Assembly (NCBI GenBank): GCA_022497145.1
Contig: MU385881.1
Span: 248,001-312,000 of the forward strand
Length of the DNA: 64,000 nucleotides
Reading direction: 5' to 3'
Source of the DNA: Rostrohypoxylon terebratum
Lineage: Eukaryota > Ascomycota > Sordariomycetes > Xylariales > Hypoxylaceae
Positions 1 through 12,451 of this stretch are shown piece by piece. Both the position numbers and the translations under genes were made by a program. Positions within the stretch are counted from its first letter, which is position 1. Each line of letters begins with the position of its first letter. The notes below the pieces were generated by a model. It was given only the letters and a program-made list of their open reading frames with translations. It was not told the origin of the DNA and did not search any database.

Positions 1-1865
1 TTGTCTCGTCCACAGAATCAACTGTCGATTCCCATCGTCCACCCCTAATTCTGTATTCCCTTAATCCTTTCTTTCGTTTTCCCATGCGATATCACCAGTT
101 CTATCGGACGAGCAACCTCACCTTCGCAAAGGCGGAGAGAATGCCCCGCGCCAGCTAGCCTAGCTAACAAGGTATCCCATAGGGCAACACCGTTTAAACC
201 CCTAGGGCCTAGGTTCAGTAAGGCAGGCTAGGGACCTCCCCAGTCGCTGTGGCTGCAAGGCGGGCGGCGAGGGAATACGAGCTTGGCGGCGCGCGCTTTT
301 ATGCGCTGGGTGGGTTTGCGGGCTGGCGGGTTACTTCTGAGGTCGAGAAACCTTTTTTCCATCACACGCATACCGTTGCATCGGCGTTATTCCCTCGACG
401 TAGATTCGGGTTGCAGGGTTTCCTGATTGGGACCTTTCAGCACCTACAGGTCAGATTACAGATGAACTATGTACTTTCACGGCTGGTGAGATTTTAAAGA
501 GAAATTTTTGAGAGGGGGAATTAGCTAGGTAGGTTAGAAAAGTGAGATAAGAAAGACTCAGTTGCTAAGAGTTAGGCGAGCGAATTCCGTCAGCGGAATG
601 TTCTGATAGCCTGTGGGTCCTGAGATTCTTTTTCTTTCCGCCCTAAGCTTAACCTAGGTCCTAGGTCCTAAGCCCTGTAAAGAGCCCTGGAGCCCTGTAT
701 GATGTAATGCACAAGAGTATGCTGTAAGCTCCAGGGCCATAAGCACCGATCCGCCGTGCAGGGGGTTTGGAGGTGCGAATGCGGTGTCACTACCTAGTTA
801 CCATCACCATAGGCATCTTACTCCCCTGAACGAGTGCCTATCAAAAAGAACTCACAGAAAAATGCACTCAAAGAAACCGTTTGATTCCCCATCCGGCACA
901 TCCCTACTTGGCCCGCTGCAGCAGTCCAACGGAGACGTGAAAAAAAAATTCGAGCTCTAAGCAGTAAGCAAGGGCTGCTTATTCGCCATCGTACGTCGCA
1001 TATGCGGTCCTGGCATGCGTTAGGTCCCCTAGGCAGTTTGCTCCGTTGGCCTATCGCGGCTCGTGACAAGAGTAGCAGAAGTAGCAAAAGACGTCAGAGG
1101 AAAGAGGAGAGTGCAGAGGGACCTGCTCTAGCTCGAGGGGGCCATCCGTCCGAACGTGAGGAGAGGGTTAGGTTTTCTAACGGTGGCATGCGGGCAATCC
1201 GTTGGCGGTCATAGGGCTACGTAGGTGGTGTGTTGGGTTTATCGAGGAGTAGGTACAGCGCTCGAGTAGCCCTGGTGATGCAAACTACGGCCATGGCGTC
1301 TGGCTAAGGCTGTGTTACGTATTCCTTCAACCATCACGATAATTCAATCCAAATATTAAATTCAACTTCAATGTTCATTACTCTCCTGTCTATATACGGT
1401 TCCGTCTTTCAGACTTCAGACACCCCGATATCAGGTTCTCTCTTTTTCTTGTAATAGGGAGCGTGATTCCGAGCGTGCCGGCATCAAAGTATCAAAAAAT
1501 TAGACAATATTGATGCGTGCATACACGCAGAATTAATATAGTAGATGCGATTCCTCCCAATCCATCCAATGTGAGCCTCGGCATATAAACTCCTTCCGTT
1601 TGTTCCTACGCCGCCCACATTTTCTCATCAAAAGGCATCCATCGTAACAACGTATCCAAGCGTCCAATTCGTGCTCGGTGTAATGAGGGTATAGAATGGG
1701 TATGCAAAAACCTTCCACCTTCCACCCTCCAAAAAAATGCCAGCCGTCTCAGAACGGCACATACCAAAATAAGATTCGGGGGATTATTAGTCGCCCAGAC
1801 ATTAGAGAAACGGGAAAAGGGGTATCTGCAAAACGCAATAGTACTTGGAATCCTGTAATACTCGT
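1..1865. other. Gene-poor stretch
   Basis: I see no convincing coding sequence here: the open frames are short, lack family resemblance and show no coherent splice structure. The stretch contains CCTAGG-rich sequence, including a tract at 651-672 whose 19-base core recurs at 3661-3679, and a run of eight A at about 941. The 3' end adjoins the stop codon of the reverse-strand wall-protein gene. Confidence 0.6.
652..670. repeat. CCTAGGT-type direct repeat, copy 1
   Basis: A 19-base sequence built from overlapping CCTAGGT units; an identical copy lies at 3661-3679. Each copy is a micro-tandem of a 7-base unit containing the palindrome CCTAGG. Related CCTAGG-containing sequence occurs at about 200 and 1028. 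Confidence 0.75.
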
Positions 1866-2535
1866 TTACAGAGCAAGAGCAGCGATACCGGCAGCGAGCA
1901 GAGCACCGACAGGTCCAATCTTGTCGGCGGCGGCGGTGGGGACCACTACGGGTCCGGAGCTGGTGGGACCGACGGGGGTGTTAGTCGGGACTACCGGAGT
2001 GGTGATAGGTACGGTTCCGGAGAGGCCGGTCGACACCGAGGGAGTGTAAGTGATAACCGTAGAGCTTCCGTTGGAGTAGGTGTAAGAGGTTGTGCCAACC
2101 GATCCAGTGGAGAGAGAAACAGATGTGGGATAAGAGGTGAAAGTGGTAGGGGGAGGTGTAGAGTAGGTGACGGTGCAAGGGCAGTCTGATATTCGTTAGT
2201 TATGACGATGCTATGATGTTATTATTATGAGGTAAAGGTAAACATACTGGTGATGGTGAGGGTGGTTGCCGTGGTAGCAGTGTAAGTCACGTTTTGCCAG
2301 GCGAAGGTAGTGGCGGCCTATGATGGAGTTAGCAATGGTGATAACCAAGACAAGTAAGTAACAACGCCACGAAAGCATCAAGTATGTACATAGGTAAGTA
2401 GGTAGGTAGGTAACGCACAGGGCAGTAGGTAGTGTAGTCGGTTTCCACGACCGTAGTCCAAACTACGGTCTCACCCCAAGCGTTCGCTACAGCGAACAAC
2501 CCAACAACGGGAGCCAGAATCTGAGTAAATCTCAT
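1866..2535 (-). CDS. Small Ser/Thr-rich GPI-type cell-wall protein
   Basis: Three exons on the minus strand: 2535-2419, 2317-2248 and 2185-1866, giving 168 aa. The introns are 2418-2318 (donor GTGCGT) and 2247-2186 (donor GTATGT), and all phases join. The start at 2535 is chosen over an upstream in-frame ATG at 2556 because it begins directly with a signal peptide (MRF..., cleavage likely after ANA at residues 17-19). The mature part is rich in Thr, Ser and Tyr, with a TTYCPA-type segment followed by a CPC motif, then a Pro/Thr/Val linker. The C-terminus is hydrophobic (GALLAAGIAALAL), as expected of a GPI-addition signal. The likely role is as a wall or surface structural protein; the exact family is not assigned. 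It sits alone in a gene-poor region. Confidence 0.85.
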
Positions 2536-3441
2536 TTTGACCGGTAACTTTACCACGAGGATAATAGCGATAATAGCGAGAGGATTTTGTGATTATGAGT
2601 GTGTATTAGTGTATTAATATTCGGTAGAGCGATAGAGCGAACCACCAAGCGATCGAAGTTTGGTAAACGATTGTGTTGTCGTTAAGACTCGACAGGATAA
2701 ATACCGTACGGTAGCGATTGAGAAGTCCTGAATGATATATGGTGTTGAAGAAACGGGTTTTCCGGAAGTACATGCAGGACAGCCACCTATTTATTTATCA
2801 CCTCGATAGCGAAAGGATAGAGGGAGCATGGCAACCTGATGGTGGGTAATGACGAGCAGCCCGATCCAGCCGGTCCAGCCCGCCCATGCAGGCTTACAAT
2901 TTGGAAGGCTGGAGTTCGTTGGGTGATGCGATGCGCATCAACTGCGGGCGGTTGCCCAGTTGCTCACGTCGACAGCGGCCTGTCTAGCGTAGGTAGGTAC
3001 CATAGCGAGGTACTAGGTAGGCAAGCTGGCAAGCCACAAAGGCAGCCAACCATACGACTCGTACCCATCTACGTACGCTTGTTTTTATCTTAGACCGTTG
3101 CTATCGTATATGGATGGGCAGGTGATAGCTCTGACTCTACGGAGGGTGAGCATGTATTGCTATTTTCGGCCGAAGGCGTTCCTAAAATTGTCTTTTTCCA
3201 GCTCGTAATGAACCTCTTTGCGGAAAAGAAGAGAGAAACAATTCCTCTATCACTAGCACGGATAGACCGTCGTTGGTAAGAAACGGCGCCGAGTCTAGAG
3301 AATCTAAGATAGGCTACTATGACTTATCCAGCCTAGTAACTAGTAAGGGAACGGCGGTAAGGTACAATACGTTGCATCCAATCCAGGTCCCATCCAGCCA
3401 GTCAGCACGAATGGGAAAGGTGTACGGTACTTTACACTATG

Positions 3442-3469
3442 TTGTATGTTGTATGTTGTATGTTGTATG
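3442..3469. repeat. 7-bp tandem repeat (TTGTATG)x4
   Basis: Four perfect head-to-tail copies of TTGTATG, followed by a degenerate GTGTAG. It is non-coding and lies in the gene-poor left part of the window. Confidence 0.9.
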
Positions 3470-3660
3470 GTGTAGTAGTCACAAGCCACGAGTGTTCCTA
3501 ATGGCCATCATCTCTGAGGGTGATACGAGGTAACAGCGTTAGCTAACGTTAGCCGTTGTTGGCCAGCTAAAGCTTACGGGAACCAGCGGAGGTTACGCTC
3601 TCGGCGGAGAGGTATGAAAAAAAAAGTCAGCGAAGGAGTAGGTACAATACAGTAAGGTAT

Positions 3661-3679
3661 ACCTAGGTCCTAGGTCCTA
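3661..3679. repeat. CCTAGGT-type direct repeat, copy 2
   Basis: Identical over 19 bases to 652-670. It is followed at 3719-3731 by an AGGTAGGTAGGT-like run, another simple-sequence derivative of the same theme. Confidence 0.75.
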
Positions 3680-5090
3680 GTATCCAACATACCCAGCATA
3701 TGCCATACCCAGCATATCTAGGTAGGTAGGTATGTACTTAGACTTGGACAAATCGCTCTTCGGATTCCTTTCACATCGTGCGATAGATAAGGTAACGAGA
3801 TAATCAGGCGGGGTCGATGATGTAGAGCTGAGGATTTGATAGGCGTTCGAGAGCCTCCCCTGCCTCCCCTGCCTCTCTGATCGATCAACAGAGGCTGACC
3901 AGGCCAGAGCTGATTGGATACGTCATATGTATCGACTTTCGATTTTTGGTAAGTGGGCTGGGATCACTGGCGCAGAGACAGTTGGCAGTGTGGTACCTAT
4001 ACCCTTTAGGGACCAGAAATCCCAGAAAAATGTAACGATGCTACCAAAAGGACCGAGGAAAACCTCGTGTTGCTGTGGTAGCAACTCACCAGTCATAAGC
4101 TTAGCTGAATGCCAAGCCTCGCGGATATCAACGTTTCTTCGTTTCTTCGTTTCTTTTCTTACTCCTCTCATTCGACTCCTTACATCTTCCCCTGCGATGA
4201 CTGGTCGAGCCATTATTTGGAGGTCTTGGAGTCCTGGAGTCTTGAGGTTTGGATCGCATCGAATGTAAGCCTCGTGTTTCTCTGTGATAGAACGGGCGAT
4301 CTTGGTTCAAATACCCATATCGAACTTGGCTTTAGATCAACTCAATATTGGCCAATCTCGAATTCTCAAATGGATTGATCTTCGTGAGATCGTTACCCAA
4401 TTGAGAGTTGATACATGAGAATAGTAAATTTGGTTATAAGCGGACTCGGGACATTTTGAGATAAAGCTAGCCAGCTTAGAGATGAATGCAATGATAAGGC
4501 CATACTACATCATTGAAGGAAGGATCGAACATCCATGAATGTCAAGAATGGTGGTAAGAATGGTTAGAATGGATTTGGCAGCACGGTCGGCGGGGAACTC
4601 CAACCGACGTTTCTAAAAGGAAAGGAGGAAAGGAGGAAAGGAAGGAAGGAATGTTCAATGTTGACACGATAGCCGAAAATAATAGCGATGATTGCGATAA
4701 GGAAGATTAACTGCAATTAAACTTTATCGTTCCTGTTTTTGTTTTTGTTTTTGGTTTTTTTCATTCGAAAATCTCCAATTTGACCTCTTCCCTAATATTG
4801 AATTCTTAATAATATCGAAAACTTCACCCACACTACAGAGTACAATGTGAGGTGGTCATTCGAATAACGCGACAACACCATCCATAAATTCTTCACTGGA
4901 AGACTAGGACCTCGAAAGGGACCGCATCTGCATAGTGCAGTAAATGTCCTGATGGCGGAACCCCAGGCTCTGAAGCCTCGGTACGACAAAGATCGACTCC
5001 CTTCCAACGAGCAATGACCATCTATGTTCCAGTGTTCCAATGTTCCTGTGTTTGCCCAATTCCCCGAGGTGAGGTGTCTACAGCCACTAG

Positions 5091-5118
5091 ACACTGGACA
5101 CTGGACACTGGACACTGG
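5091..5118. repeat. 7-bp tandem repeat (ACACTGG)x4
   Basis: Four perfect copies of ACACTGG, directly followed at 5124-5147 by three copies of the 8-base unit ATCAGTCT (the third with one mismatch). Two unrelated minisatellite units sit back to back. Confidence 0.9.
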
Positions 5119-8100
5119 ACAACATCAGTCTATCAGTCTATCAGCCTCATAACTTGCCAGCCAGCTCGGTTTCAAGGCTCTTTGGAGATATTAAAAGACA
5201 TGAATGAAAGGATCTCCAGCGATCTCGGCCTGTACAAGGGTGTACATGTGTTTGGTGGACACGGTCGCTGCCCCTCCATCGAGTCTCCAATCGCGGTAAC
5301 CTTCTAAGAGCCACTGGACACTCTGCGAAACTCGGAGAGCGGATCCTCTTAATGGAGTTCTCGGACATCCGCTCAAGCATCATATGACATAGGGCAGCGA
5401 TGAGAAACGAGGGTAACGAGAGGAGATCATACCCGTCATACCCGTCAAACCCGTCGAACCCGACAACCCAACGGCAAGAGTTTTCCCCTCTTCGCCGACC
5501 GGATCGTGACGCATCTGCAGTTCACCAATAGCGCATCGCTACCGATATTCCCGTTACATCGCGGCTTTGTTAAAATTTTTTTGCACGGGTCGGCTTTCTT
5601 TTGCGCTATCCCGACCCCATTAATTGGACGTCGCACATGTAGATGCACGTCGGAAAAAACTCAGCTACCGGATTCATTTTGATAGGTCGAACGTAGCCAA
5701 CGCTATCCCGCTTCCGCTAACCAATATTAGGTACCATCTCTCACCGGCTTTCCAAGGAATTGTATAGTAGTAGTCCTCGGTACCGCTTTATTATATCGAA
5801 ACTTCTCATCGATGTATTCCAAGAGCCTGCCTCGCTCCAATAAGCCGATTATCCTCGTGTGATTTGGTCGCAGGAAGAGGCCAGTCTCGACTTGCGGTCT
5901 CGTGGACAATGACGATTCATGATGGCTTCTCTCGCGGATATGAGCCTTCTGTTGACTCTATCTACGAAATTAGCTATCACACCTTTAGGAGAAAACCACG
6001 GAGCCACGCTACGAGTCAAGGTACCATCTTCCTGAGGCTACCTAGTATAGACCTTTGGGTCGCTAGCAAGCTCGTCGCCTTGGCAATCACCAACCTATAT
6101 GTAACTTTTACCTTTGAAAAACCAAGAGCGTCTAGTTAGACCGATGTATTCCAAGGTTTACATGGTAATGCATCAACTAAAAATTCGCAGGATTCTCGAC
6201 GGAAATGCTTTGCAGTAGCCTGAAAGCGCGTTCTCGGCCGATTGATTGCTAAAGGGCAACCTCGGAAGCGATAAAAACAATCAGGCTACAAAGCAGGCAA
6301 GCATATACAGAGATTTCATCCACCACTAAACGCTCCATGTGTATGACCGAATACCCGCCGATTAGCTTCTTTATGTTTGGTTGGCTATTGATTTATGGCT
6401 TTTTATACACAAACATCTCATCTCGTCAGGCTCAACAAATTTCTCACAGATAAGATGCATGTGGCAAAAAGCAAATCAGGATGGAATACCCCTCCCCTGA
6501 ACGCCTCCTTGTCGCCCGTGCCTGATGCTGGTCGGCATAGGTTTAAGTGCCACCATCGGACCGGATTCGCGGGACTTAGGTACTAGCTCGCTTGCTAAAT
6601 TGCTTAGCTGAGTGTCGGTCGATCCCGGCTCGACATTCGGGCGTCTTCTAGTGCCTTAGTTACCCCCATGGATCGCTTTTTTTCCACGTTCCAAGTATCC
6701 ACTCAACCACCAGCTGAAGGTCAGCGGTTTAATGGTTATTTTCACTCACACCTGACTGACCTGAGCAGACGGAGAGATATCAGCCAAGTATTCCGAACGC
6801 CATCCAAACCGATGAGGATTTTATTGCCACACCTGGCCGGCACCGACTAAAGCATCTATACTATTATCTTGTTTACGGAATGCGACCGCGTCTAGACCCG
6901 GGTACGGCTTAGAAATCCACATATCTGTCGATGCCATAGTGGCTCGCTGTTCTTGGCATCACGCGCGCACCAATTCGAGTTTTCATCACGGATGCATCTG
7001 TAGGTTAGGTTTGTTCTAAGGCAGCAGGAGGGAAAAATCCCACGGTTGCGATGACAAGTCTCTACTATTCCCGGGTCCCGAATATCGGCGTCAATCCCGC
7101 AGTGCTCACGCATCTGCTCGCAGGTTGAAGTCTAGGGTCTAGCGAATGTGTCATTTTCTAAGTATTTCTCATCTCCCGTTCATCTTCACGATACTCTACA
7201 TGGTATTGGGATACTTGTCAGCAGTCTGTCAGCAACGTGAACAACTCACTCAGAAACATTTTACAACTGGTTCCACGTATCGAACCTTTTCGGCGGTGAC
7301 ACTGCGAAAAAGGAGAACTCCCGAACAGAGCCCAATGACCACACTCATTTATTTGTCTATTTACCTAGTCACACAAGGGGTGATGCTATGTTATAATAAT
7401 ATGCCTCATTTTTGTTTCCCAATCTAATTTCCCAATATTTTCAAGATGCGAGTATACCCTCTCAACGTGTGCCACATCAGCGATGCCACATGAACTTATG
7501 TCAGGTACCAGGAACAAGATCTAACTCAGCCAATCGGGTTCTACAAGAGCACATTCAGTCAGCTACGGCGTAGTAGTTGCTAATGCAAGTAAAAAAAAAA
7601 AAGAAAAACTCTGTTCCTTGTTCTGGTTTTCTTTGTGCCACCCCCTTGTCTTTCCCACATGATTCCCTCCCCACCCTGGCGGTGGCTCCACCAGTTCCTC
7701 TGGGATTGGTCCGAGATACCTGGATTTCTGCTTGTCTAAATCGATAATCCTTGAGTTTTGTATCCACACCCCTTTCATTGTTCATCAGCCCTAAGGTGAG
7801 CAGCGCAAGACTAACCCCAGCTCGCCGTCCCCGCCGAGCACCCAGGCACCGCAACTTAACAATGGTGCAATTCTTGAATGGGGTACTTCGTACAGCTATC
7901 CGACATGAAGTTCTAGAATTTTAAGCGATAACAATCTGGATAAAGGGTCTTCAACATATGAATCTAGATGGCTCGGTCAAGTATCCCTCGGCACCGTTGG
8001 GTTTGGAGGTTGGAGTTTAAGCACCTGTCACTCTAGGCAGTCTATTCCGGCGGGAAGGAGTCGTCCTTGGTATTAATGAGGCTTCAGATTTAGGCCGCCA

Positions 8101-8430
8101 AGAGAACCGCATGTAGACGTGACCCTGATTCAGGTACACCGTACAGGACCCCAGGTCACCAGCCATCCACGACAAAGTCGCCTTCCGGGGGCTAGGCTAC
8201 TACATCTTTGCTCTGATACATCCACGGTACCCCTGGATGGATCGGATGGATCGTGGATCCAGGAACCAGTCCTTAGACTCCACTACTTAGATACTCACTC
8301 CTTGTTCTACTAGTAAACATACTCAATGTTTCTATTGCGCTCGAGTATCTCATTGGTCGGTAGTCACAATAGGAGAGCCACTACCCCGACCACTCTTCAG
8401 GCCTTTGTCCCCGTCTCTCGGCAGGTATAG

Positions 8431-8438
8431 TATAAAAG
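8431..8438 (+). promoter_or_regulatory. TATA box for the secreted DNase1-like gene
   Basis: TATAAAAG lies 354 bp upstream of the ATG at 8792 and is followed by C/T-rich sequence with TTTCC and CTTTTCC tracts, typical of strong fungal promoters. If used, it implies a 5' leader of roughly 300 nt. Position and consensus are seen directly; use as a promoter is inferred. Confidence 0.55.
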
Positions 8439-8791
8439 ACTCGACGCTACCCTACGATTCTTGCTTTTCCCAAACACGCCAACCATCTTCGGATTCTCAG
8501 CATTCTCTTTTCAGCTCACCGTAGCTATCAGTCTTTCCTTTAAGAGCTTTACAGTGATACACTCATTTTATCACGAAGCTACATCACTAGCTACAGCATA
8601 CAATCCTTCCAATCGAGTCTAGAAGACACGACTATCTTTCCAACTACGTAGAAGCATATCACTGCCGCGCTCTCCTTCAAGGCAACTTGACTTTTGCAGT
8701 AGCATAACAAATTTGGCAACAAGCTATCGAGATATATACCTAGTAGATATCTATCAGTCTCTATAACAAGAAACAACCAAAAACCAACAAA

Positions 8792-9352
8792 ATGCGCTTC
8801 TTCACTCAAATCGCTGCCCTTGCTGCCGCCGCGGCTAGCCTTGTCAGCGCCAACTCGGTGACTTTCATCAACCAGGACGCGACCACTCGTCAGATCGTCT
8901 TCACCCCCAGCGCCGGAAGCCCAGCCGTCAAGACCATCACCATCGCCGGACACAAGCAGGCCAAAGTGAGCATCCCGAATGCTTGGATCGGAAACGCCTA
9001 CGCTGTCAGCCAAGGTAAACCCAACGTCCCCGGCATGCTTGCCGAGTTTACCTTCCAAGGCTGGAACGGCTTCACCTACTTCGACGTCTCCGCCATCGTC
9101 AACCCTCACGACACCAACGGCGTCAAGCAGATGTACCCGGCTAGCGAGGCCAAGAGCAGCCCTAAGAAATTGGTGTCTGGATGCGTTTCTTTCCCTTGCT
9201 CTACCGCTTACTACGCCCCTAACGATATCCAGACCGTCGTTACCAAGGAGACAGACATCATCGTGACCCTCGGTAGCTCTGGCGTCTCGTCTCGCGACCT
9301 CGAGCCCGACACTCTCGTCCCCCGCCACTACGTCCTCGGCAAGCTCTCTTAA
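8792..9352 (+). CDS. Secreted DNase1/thaumatin-like small protein
   Basis: Single exon, 186 aa. Residues 1-20 are a textbook signal peptide (MRFF..., cut after VSA). The mature part opens with VTFINQD and continues with segments (IAGH, AYAVSQGKPN, GWNGFTYFDVSAIVNPHD) that I recognise from a fungal secreted family often labelled DNase1 protein, with a thaumatin-like beta fold. Two cysteines (VSGC, FPC) sit near residues 130-135. The ATG context (ACAAA ATG) and the TATA box at 8431 support this start. Codons are strongly C-ending, suggesting high expression. A 245-codon open frame on the opposite strand is its shadow. The biochemical activity is not proven by the sequence. Gene-poor DNA on both sides gives it an effector-like setting. 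Confidence 0.9.
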   Translation: MRFFTQIAALAAAAASLVSANSVTFINQDATTRQIVFTPSAGSPAVKTITIAGHKQAKVSIPNAWIGNAYAVSQGKPNVPGMLAEFTFQGWNGFTYFDVSAIVNPHDTNGVKQMYPASEAKSSPKKLVSGCVSFPCSTAYYAPNDIQTVVTKETDIIVTLGSSGVSSRDLEPDTLVPRHYVLGKLS

Positions 9353-11052
9353 GCGAGGTCTTTGTTTGGTCGATCAATGATTATTTTGACGCGCAGTGCG
9401 CTGGGCGTTCGACCACGACGGTACGACAGGCGCTAGGTACGGTTATGCATTTCCGAGATACCCGTTCTCCTTTACTTCTCTCACCGGCGTGCCGCCTTCA
9501 GGCACCGCCTTTCTTGAAATCGTTGGTTGGGGGTGTATAGACATGGGATAGAGTTGCGCTTGGCAAAGCAGCATACTCAAATGGCAGAGACGTGGGAAGT
9601 AATTTCTTTACGGGGCATATGCACAAGAGGTGGGAAAACCGGGCTGTGCTCGTCAGAAGCATCCGCAAATTTACCGCGAGCCTAGCTGCTCAGCGCAACA
9701 AATCCACGACCTTGAGGGATCGTGCTGGCCAAAACTTCCTTCTCTAGCGGAACAACAATTCCTTTGGCACACCGGCCAAACTTCCCTTCTTGGACATAAA
9801 GGGATTTTTTACCAACTTTCTTAACACTCGCTGGCTTATACCTATACCCTTTCAAATCTACTTCATGTATATATATATTTTGGGATCGCGTGCTTCTTAG
9901 ATATGCGACAATGGGACAATGAGCCCCGGTTGTCCCACCGCGAGCTACCTGTCATAAATGAAAAATTATTATTAAATCACCGTCTTGAGATTGATTCATG
10001 CGTGACATTGTATCCCTATAGCCTATAATTTTTTTTCTTTACTCTACTTCGTTCTTCGCAGTGGAAACTTTATATACGAGATGTATTTCTCGTAATAATG
10101 TGAAAGGCTACTTTGATAAGTGGGTTTTAGGTTCACCTCGGTTCCTGGTGCCGAGTCGGCACTACCGACCCGACCCCTTTTTGATCTTTTCGAGGCCATT
10201 GCGCTCGTTCGCTCGCTAAATAACTCAACTGTCGACCGCCTATACACTATAGTAAGCTCTGGAGGCCAAAAAGTGATTACAGCAACTCGCACTTCGAGGG
10301 TAACAAATGAAAGGCTTTGGCCCCGCGAATGAGCGTACCTATTGGTTCCCGGCAGGATTGCACTGCGCGGCCCCATCCACGGCGCGATGTCAAATGCACC
10401 CCAACCATTTGCCGGGGTGGAAAGTCACAGAAGGAAAGTGTCAAAACTATTTTAGGTACCTACAGATAGTAATACTCGAAATTGACCTCGGCCGAAGTTG
10501 CGTTCTACGAAATTGAATGCTTCCTTTTTCACATATTAGGTATCGAATATTCCTAGGGGCTTTTACCTGGGACCTGGGTAGGCGCATACGAGGGTGAAAT
10601 TAAAAAATTATTTCGAATGGCACGGTATATACGACCAACATCGGTTATCTATAATAATCTATATTTACTCTTCCACGATAGGAATGCGGTTTCGCTATAG
10701 TACCAAACGCCGATGCTGCTAGATCCTTTCAGGTCCCTTAATCAACTCTTATATTACAAGGTAATAAGTGCGACTTCTCGCGGATGGTAGCGATGGGAGC
10801 GGCTGGGGAGTTTACCTACCCTTCTGAGCAACCCGTCAACTCCCTCGGGGGCTGCGCCACGGCGCACATGGGGGCGCTGCCTCGAGCCAACGAGGAGCGC
10901 GGGTTAGACTTGACTCCAAAAGCCCCCAAAGCCTCCATCTCGGGTTCGCTGTCCTCCTCTGCAGCGAGACCGCTCTTGCGACTTGTTGGGGCACATACAT
11001 ACGTCGAGTAAGAGTCTAGAGTCCACATACCAGATACGGCGTGTCACGCACG

Positions 11053-11072
11053 CGATGCGATGCGATGCGATG
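11053..11072. repeat. 5-bp tandem repeat (CGATG)x4
   Basis: Four perfect CGATG units followed by a degenerate CGAGG. Confidence 0.9.
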
Positions 11073-12432
11073 CGAGGAGCTGGAGGCGCAAACGGAGGCG
11101 GCGTTTCGCCAAGACCGCGCGTGGTTCAAATAAAGGTCAGACTTGGCGAAACGTCGAACCTGGTTTCCAGGTGTTTCTTACTATTACACCTTGCACGTTG
11201 AAACCTTACAAGGGGAGTTTAGAGGGCAGAGGGGTAGGTTCTGTAGGTTCTGGAATATTTAGCCGCAAGCGCCAAGCTTTTTCTTTTCTTTTTTAAACCC
11301 CCCCTATACAGCTGTACATCGTGCGACGATCAGCGATTCCCCGGGGGCCTATCCTGGGTCGATGCTACGATGTCTCCTTGTCGGGCTGTAACGCGGCGGG
11401 TGGTAACCACGCAGAAGTCGCAGACCTCTTTGGAGGGATGATTAGGTGATTGGGTGTTGGGGATCTGAATCGGTGACATCCTAGACTCTTAGTAGATGCG
11501 AGACATAGTACCTACATAATAGATATCTATTGAAGATCATAGATGTGATAGGTGGATTATAGACTAGAGAAGTTGGGACGATTATGTTGGGATGAATGAT
11601 GCAGTGGCGCATACTAGAAGGGACGGTATCTGCGATCAATTGATGGATAATTGCAGCACCGGTAGTAGTTGACGTACATACAGCGTGGCAGATCGCTGCC
11701 ACCAATCGGTACCCCTCTGAAAAGCAGTCTTTCAGCGTACCTACCTAGGTATGTAGTACCCGGCTACCGGCCTCCAAATTGGAGATTTGGAGAATTCCAA
11801 GGTTATCATGACTAAGGGCGGGTAGAGCCGAGTAGATCATCTGGGTCTAGACTAAGCTTGAGCTTAATCGTTCCTTTGTGTCTATTGTTATCAACAATAA
11901 AGTTAAGTCTATCTCTAAGGTTAGGTATTACTCGAAGTTTAGTTCTTATTTCTTTTGTTTTAACCGAGTTTGAGCCACGATGTAAAGACTCCTGTATGAT
12001 ACAGCGACACCCCGAGGTTGTACACAACAGATATTCCATCGATACCTCCCAATAATAGATGGGGATGGAGATGGAATTGGAGCACTTCGTCCGGGATCTT
12101 CCCATGTGTCAAACGGCTAGCGACTCTCCGGAATATGCAGCGAAGAAGCCTGCACTCCACGTTTGCTTCCCACCGATTGCTATAATTGACAAATTGAAAA
12201 CGTATCACAGAGAGGATGACTCGTAACGGGCGATCGCTGATAGATTCACTTCACTACGTCGGAAGTACTGGTACTTTACTGAGATCATCTGGTACGGTGG
12301 CCTAACCGACACCTTTCGACACCTTTGTTAAGCATTCCCCGATTTAAAAGTCTAGAACGTCTAGCCTCCAATCTCCCCTAACAAAGGCTCCGTAGATCAA
12401 AGAACCCGAACCAAGGACTCGGGGTCCGTTGT

Positions 12433-12451
12433 CCACGCGTCGTCCGCGTGG
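12433..12451. repeat. Perfect 7-bp inverted repeat with 5-nt loop
   Basis: CCACGCG at 12433-12439 is the exact reverse complement of CGCGTGG at 12445-12451, separated by TCGTC. A further ACGCGT lies just downstream. No gene is close enough to assign a role. Confidence 0.7.

Larger units (their letters stand above)
2536..8430. other. Long gene-poor stretch with short tandem repeats
   Basis: About 5.9 kb without a recognisable gene. No frame longer than about 100 codons looks coding, and splicing of the short frames gave nothing coherent. It contains several short tandem repeats (listed separately), a purine-rich run around 4615-4650, a GTTTTT run at 4735-4752, and near-repeats of a 9-base CCCGTCAAA-like unit at about 5431-5462. 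No transposase, reverse transcriptase, terminal repeat or tRNA box pair was seen. Confidence 0.6.

Noticed and set aside
3440..3520. TGGTGTAGTAG as a tRNA A box
   Set aside because: No B box at the proper distance; it is the edge of the TTGTATG repeat.
4280..4330. GGTTCAAATAC as a tRNA B box
   Set aside because: No matching A box or cloverleaf could be drawn around it.
8591..9328. 245-codon open frame on the minus strand
   Set aside because: It lies antisense to the DNase1-like gene, whose C-ending codons keep the opposite frame open; it has no family resemblance or signal.
10148..10162. GTGCCGA-G-TCGGCAC palindrome as part of an RNA gene
   Set aside because: Only a 7-bp arm, with no promoter boxes, no extended fold and no known RNA around it.
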